A DNA stretch of 64,000 nt, taken from positions 1 through 64,000 of the forward strand of contig NZ_JADMLG010000017.1 in NCBI RefSeq assembly GCF_015674855.1, given 5' to 3'. This document shows positions 60,786-64,000 of the stretch, piece after piece (positions within the stretch are counted from its first letter, which is position 1; each line of letters opens with the position of its first letter). The notes below the pieces were generated by a model. That model worked only from the letters and a program-made list of their open reading frames with translations, made no database searches and was not told the origin of the DNA. The stretch is from Nocardia bovistercoris. GTDB lineage: Bacteria > Actinomycetota > Actinomycetes > Mycobacteriales > Mycobacteriaceae. Both the position numbers and the translations under genes were made by a program.

Positions 60786-62060
60786 TCATTGAGCCCGAAC
60801 GTGTTCGGTGGATTCGGTGCGGCAGGACGCGGCCCGGTCCAGTAGCAGGGTTCGTTCGACTTCGTTGCCGGTCATGGCCGCCGCCCGCTGGAACTCCGCG
60901 CGCGCTTCATCGCGGCGTTCGAGTTTGAGCAGCAGATCGCCTCGGACGGCGGGCAGCAGGTGGTAGTCGCGCAGGGCCGAAACCTCGGACAGTTCGTCGA
61001 CGATGGACAGTGCGGCCGTTGGGCTTTCGGCCATCGACACCGCGACTGCCCGGTTCAGCTCGACCACGGGTGAGCCGGTGCGCGCGCTCAGTTCACGGTA
61101 GAGCTCGGCGATGCGTGGCCAGTCGGTGGCCTCGGCGTTCACGGCTCGGGCGTGGCAGGCGGCGAGGGCGGCTTGCAGCAGGTAGGAGCCGCGTCCGCCG
61201 AGGTGTTCGGCGCGGCGCATGGCGCCTTCGGCGTGGGTGATGAGCAGCCGGTCCCAGCGGGTGCGGTCCTGGCGGTCGAGCGGCACCGGGCTGCCGTCGG
61301 CGGCGGTTCGGGCGCGCAGCCGCGAGGCTTGGAACTCCATCAGTGCGACCAGCGCGTGCGGTTCCGGCTCGTCGGGGGCGAGGGCGGCCAGCATCCGTCC
61401 CAGGCGCATGGCCTCGGCGCACAGGTCGGCGCGCGTCCAGGAATCGCCGCTGGTGGCGGCGTAACCCTCGTTGAAGACGAGGTAGACGACCTCGAGCACC
61501 GAGGCGAGGCGTGCGGTGAGTTCGTCGCCGACGGGGACCTCGAAGGCGATGCCCGAGGTCGACAGGGTCTTCTTCGCTCGTGAGATCCGTTGGCCGAGTG
61601 TGGAAGAGGGGACGAGGAAGGCGCGGGCGATCTCGTCGGTGGACAGGCCTGCCACCGTCTTGAGGGTGAGTGCCACCCGTGCGTCGCGGCCGATCAGCGG
61701 GTGGCATGCGGTGAACATCAGCCGAAGGACGTCGTCGTCGACGTGGCGGTCGAATTCGAGGGCGTCGATCGGGTCCTCGCCATCGGGAGTCTCGTGGGCG
61801 AGCAGTGCGAGCTTGCGTTCCAGATTCGCCCTGCGGCGGACGGTGTCGACCGCGCGCCGCCGGGCGACCGCCCACAACCAGGCGCTCGGCTTGTCCGGGA
61901 CACCCGTGCGCGGCCACTGCTCGAGCGCCGCGATCAGCGCGTCCTGGGCGAGGTCCTCGGCCGAAGCGAGGTCGTTCACCGTGCGCGCCAAGGCGGCGGT
62001 CAAGCGCGCCGACTCGATCCGCCAGACCGCCTCGACCATCCGCCGACTCGCACTGCTCAC
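60786..62060 (-). CDS. ECF42-type RNA polymerase sigma factor
   Basis: A 424-residue ECF sigma factor. Region 2 includes ASAEDLAQDALIAALEQWPRTGVPDKPSAWLWAVARRRAVD. Region 4 includes LKTVAGLSTDEIARAFLVPSSTLGQRISRAKKTL. A long C-terminal TPR-like extension (DUF6596 area) follows. This size and the adjacent YCII/DGPF gene identify the ECF42 group, which lacks an anti-sigma factor and is thought to be governed by its own C-terminal domain. It starts at a GTG, ten bases after the YCII stop. Confidence 0.9.
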   Translation of the reverse strand: MSSASRRMVEAVWRIESARLTAALARTVNDLASAEDLAQDALIAALEQWPRTGVPDKPSAWLWAVARRRAVDTVRRRANLERKLALLAHETPDGEDPIDALEFDRHVDDDVLRLMFTACHPLIGRDARVALTLKTVAGLSTDEIARAFLVPSSTLGQRISRAKKTLSTSGIAFEVPVGDELTARLASVLEVVYLVFNEGYAATSGDSWTRADLCAEAMRLGRMLAALAPDEPEPHALVALMEFQASRLRARTAADGSPVPLDRQDRTRWDRLLITHAEGAMRRAEHLGGRGSYLLQAALAACHARAVNAEATDWPRIAELYRELSARTGSPVVELNRAVAVSMAESPTAALSIVDELSEVSALRDYHLLPAVRGDLLLKLERRDEARAEFQRAAAMTGNEVERTLLLDRAASCRTESTEHVRAQ

Positions 62061-62070
62061 CCGCTCGGTC

Positions 62071-62445
62071 CTAGCTGCCGGACTCGGCCACGTCGGCGAA
62101 ATCCTCGGGACCGTAGAAGGGGCGGATCTCGACGATGCCGCCGCGGATCGGCGCGCGGCGGACCCACTCGAGCGCCTCCTCGAGCGAGGACACCTCCCAG
62201 ATCTGGTAGCCCGCGACGAGTTCCTTGGTCTCGGCGAACGGACCGTCCAGCACGGACGAGCCGCCCTTGTCGTCGAATGCCACCCGCTTGCCCGCCGAAC
62301 TGGGCTTCAGGCCGTCACCCGCCAGCACCACGCCCGCCTTGGCGAGTTCGTCGTTGTAGGCCTCCATCGCGGTGAACTCCTCGACGGTCGGCATGACACC
62401 GTTCTCGGTGGCCTCGGTCGCCTTCCCCAGAACCATGACTCGCAT
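62071..62445 (-). CDS. YCII/DGPF-family protein
   Basis: A 124-residue YCII-related protein (MRVMVLGKATEATENG, FTAMEAYNDELAKAGVVL). The motif DGPFAETKELVAGY gives the family its DGPF name, and SLEEALEWVRRAPI is typical as well. It heads the operon with the ECF42 sigma gene, and such proteins are the usual targets and partners of these sigma factors. AAGGAGCAATCTC before the ATG at 62445 fixes the start and excludes the much longer open frame. Confidence 0.9.
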   Translation of the reverse strand: MRVMVLGKATEATENGVMPTVEEFTAMEAYNDELAKAGVVLAGDGLKPSSAGKRVAFDDKGGSSVLDGPFAETKELVAGYQIWEVSSLEEALEWVRRAPIRGGIVEIRPFYGPEDFADVAESGS

Positions 62446-62702
62446 GAGATTGCTCCTTCGTCGCCGGGCCGATCCGCGTGCCGCGGACCGTGTCAACCCT
62501 GACTCACCTCTATGTCGATCGGCAACCCGCGGTTTCGACATCGACGGCGAGAATTTCGGGCGAACGGTGTCGCGGCATGCGGTGGCGCCTGTCACAATCC
62601 GGGGCGCATCGGCGTGCCGAAACGTCGAGAGCACGAAAGTAGAATCGGCGGAGGCGTTTCCGCTGCGGTTGTGGCAGCGGATCTTATGGAGGAAGGACCC
62701 CG

Positions 62703-63737
62703 ATGACGACTGGGACCACCGAAGACACCCCGAAGGCGGAACCCACGCAGGCGCCGCCGACGCGGGCCGAGCAGTTGCGGGCGGTGGTGACACTGATCAA
62801 GTCGGGTGGCCTCAAGCCGCTGGCGGTCTACACCTACGGTCAGCAGAAGACGGCCGCGAAGAACGCCACGTTGAAATACGTCGGCAAGGGTGTCGTGGCC
62901 GGTACGGCCGCGCTGTATCGCGTGCTGCTGCCCGCAGTGCCGACACCGGGCGAAGGGGAGTTGCGCGACAAGCTGATCGAGCTGGTCGACCGGCACGCGG
63001 AGGTCGTCCAGACGGCGCCGCTGCGCAGGGTGGCCCTGACCTGGATCACGGCGGGCGCACCGGCCGAGGCGAGTCAGGAGCTGACCAAGGCCGCGATGTT
63101 CCGCATGGGGTTGCACTACCACTACCGCCAGCCGTTCGAGGAACTGTTCGCCACCGAAGAGGGCCGCGCCGTGCTCGGTGACAGCACTGTCCCCGCCGCG
63201 GTCGCGCAGCTGGTGGGTCCGGTGGCCTACGGTCGCCTCGTCGGCGCGGCCCGCACCACCCACGCCGACCACGTCCGCATCGTCGACGAGTTCCTCGCCT
63301 CGCGGCGGGTGGAGGCGGCCGAGCCCATCGCCGAGGCGAGCGATGCTCCGGCCGTGGCCGGGTCGGAGGATGCGCCGGCTGTCGTCGAGGCGGCGGACGC
63401 TTCGGCTGTGGTCGAGTCGGGCGATGCTTCGGCCGTCATCGACTCGAGTGATTCGACGGCCGCGGAGTCGGGCGGCAGTTCGACTGTTGCCGACGCGAGC
63501 GATGCTCCGGTAGCCGCGGCGTCCGGCGATGCTCCGGCTGTCGCCGAGTCGGAGGATGCTTCGGTCGTCATCGAGGCGAGTGATGCTTCGGCCGTCGCCG
63601 AGGCGAGCGATTCGACTGCGGCGGAATCGGGCGAGGTTTCGACCGTCGCCGAATCGAGCGACACGTCGACTGCCGTGGAGTCGGCCGGGGTGTCTACCGC
63701 CAAGTCGAGCGGCACCCCGACCGCCGCCGAGTCCTGA
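62703..63737 (+). CDS. hypothetical protein with a repetitive acidic C-terminus
   Basis: A 344-residue protein. Residues ~20-205 look folded and helical (LRAVVTLIKSGGLKPLAVYTYGQQKTAAKN, RKVLLPAVP-like segment, LTKAAMFRMGLHYHYRQPFEELFATEEGR), but I know no family for them. Residues 211-344 consist of an imperfect nine-residue repeat (consensus like SDASAVVEA), rich in Ala, Ser, Asp, Val and Glu and probably disordered. GGAGGAAGGACCCCG before the ATG gives a strong ribosome site. There is no signal peptide. It stands alone between the YCII gene and a strong terminator. Confidence 0.7.
   Translation: MTTGTTEDTPKAEPTQAPPTRAEQLRAVVTLIKSGGLKPLAVYTYGQQKTAAKNATLKYVGKGVVAGTAALYRVLLPAVPTPGEGELRDKLIELVDRHAEVVQTAPLRRVALTWITAGAPAEASQELTKAAMFRMGLHYHYRQPFEELFATEEGRAVLGDSTVPAAVAQLVGPVAYGRLVGAARTTHADHVRIVDEFLASRRVEAAEPIAEASDAPAVAGSEDAPAVVEAADASAVVESGDASAVIDSSDSTAAESGGSSTVADASDAPVAAASGDAPAVAESEDASVVIEASDASAVAEASDSTAAESGEVSTVAESSDTSTAVESAGVSTAKSSGTPTAAES
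63333..63734 (+). repeat. 27-base degenerate tandem repeat in coding sequence
   Basis: About fourteen copies of a 27-base unit encode nine residues of the form (A/S)-(S/E)-D-(A/T)-(S/P)-A-V-x-E. Copies such as GCGAGCGATGCTCCG are nearly identical while others drift. Copy number could vary between strains. Confidence 0.65.
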
Positions 63738-63747
63738 CGCAGGCCCG

Positions 63748-63783
63748 ATTGCCATGAGCGGCCGGTGCTGCCGTGCCGCTCAT
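63748..63783. terminator. perfect 12-bp terminator hairpin
   Basis: GCCATGAGCGGC pairs perfectly with GCCGCTCATGGC around a 12-base loop, ten bases after the repeat-protein stop. No T run follows. It may serve both this gene and the minus-strand gene ending at 63957. Confidence 0.7.
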
Positions 63784-63956
63784 GGCGATCGCGCGCCCAC
63801 CGACCGCACGGTGCACGCCGGATCGGAACCCGACCGCTGCGTCTGGCGTGAGCGCGATCGTCACGCGGCGGACCCATGGGAGCGCTCCAACCCGCCTGCT
63901 CCGAGTAGCCGAGCCTGTCGGCGCCCCTGGTCGCCGACAGCCGACGAGACCGCGGC

Positions 63957-64000
63957 CTACTCGTAGTCGACGGTGATGGTTTCGGAGTCGGGGACCGCCT
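63957..64000 (-). CDS. 3' end of a minus-strand gene, cut by the window edge
   Basis: On the minus strand the frame entering from the right edge reads AVPDSETITVDYE and stops at a TAG. It is partial, with too few residues to name a family. It faces the terminator hairpin at 63748-63783. Confidence 0.45.
   Translation of the reverse strand, partial: AVPDSETITVDYE

Overview
High-GC actinobacterial chromosome segment. The complete mce operon with two yrbE permeases, F420-dependent enzymes, DUF3558 lipoproteins, 13E12/DUF222 remnants, ECF42 sigma factor and many GTG starts with ATGA/TGATG overlaps point to Mycobacteriales, most likely Nocardia or Rhodococcus. No rRNA, tRNA, CRISPR or intact transposon was recognised.

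Layout. (1) 0.8-8.7 kb: a leftward mce operon (yrbEA-yrbEB-mceABCDEF) in which mceE carries two opposite single-base frameshifts. (2) 8.9-13.1 kb: a divergent MarR regulator followed by a broken SDR, a membrane protein resembling cycloeucalenol cycloisomerase and a frameshifted GMC oxidoreductase. The same 13-bp palindrome (TTAAG-N3-CTTAA) lies in the mce/marR intergenic region and again before the SDR, suggesting one MarR-controlled lipid/sterol import and oxidation regulon. (3) 13.3-20.6 kb: a secreted S15/CocE-like hydrolase, gene relics, a CoA-disulfide-reductase-like flavoprotein, an AI-2E-family membrane protein and a cytX-like transporter under a TPP riboswitch. (4) 20.7-36.4 kb: a large catabolic cluster with an acyl-CoA dehydrogenase pair, a CoxG/S/M/L-type molybdenum hydroxylase with an XdhC maturation factor, an HSDL2-like SDR, a divergent B12-dependent acyl-CoA mutase in two subunits, an LLM oxidoreductase, a CaiB/BaiF CoA-transferase and a thiolase/DUF35 pair. 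Two 15-17-bp palindromes (GAGAAT-N3-ATTCTC) tie parts of it together. (5) 36.4-38.7 kb: a protealysin-like M4 protease operon with an emfourin-type inhibitor, a 59-aa translationally coupled protein and a DUF1036 protein.

(6) 39.2-54.7 kb: mixed housekeeping and accessory genes: D-Ala-D-Ala carboxypeptidase, VanZ and HupE/UreJ membrane proteins, VOC protein, AraC regulator, an alpha/beta hydrolase lacking its nucleophile and histidine, patatin, an epimerase/TetR pair with two operators, aat, a DUF3558 lipoprotein, P450, an SOS-box-preceded DUF222 fragment, a truncated CYTH protein, an LLM oxidoreductase and an alpha/beta hydrolase. (7) 54.8-64 kb: a condensation-GNAT fusion, a degenerate HD-GYP/LuxR regulator, an ABCG-type exporter, a DM13 protein, an ECF42 sigma factor with its YCII partner, and a protein with a 9-residue repeat tail.

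Three of the single-base lesions (both in mceE and the one in the GMC gene) fall at runs of C or G, and there is an extreme poly-G/poly-C tract at 22.95-23.07 kb. The assembly may therefore contain homopolymer errors, and the broken genes should be read with that in mind. All calls come from reading translations and motifs by eye; no database search was run.
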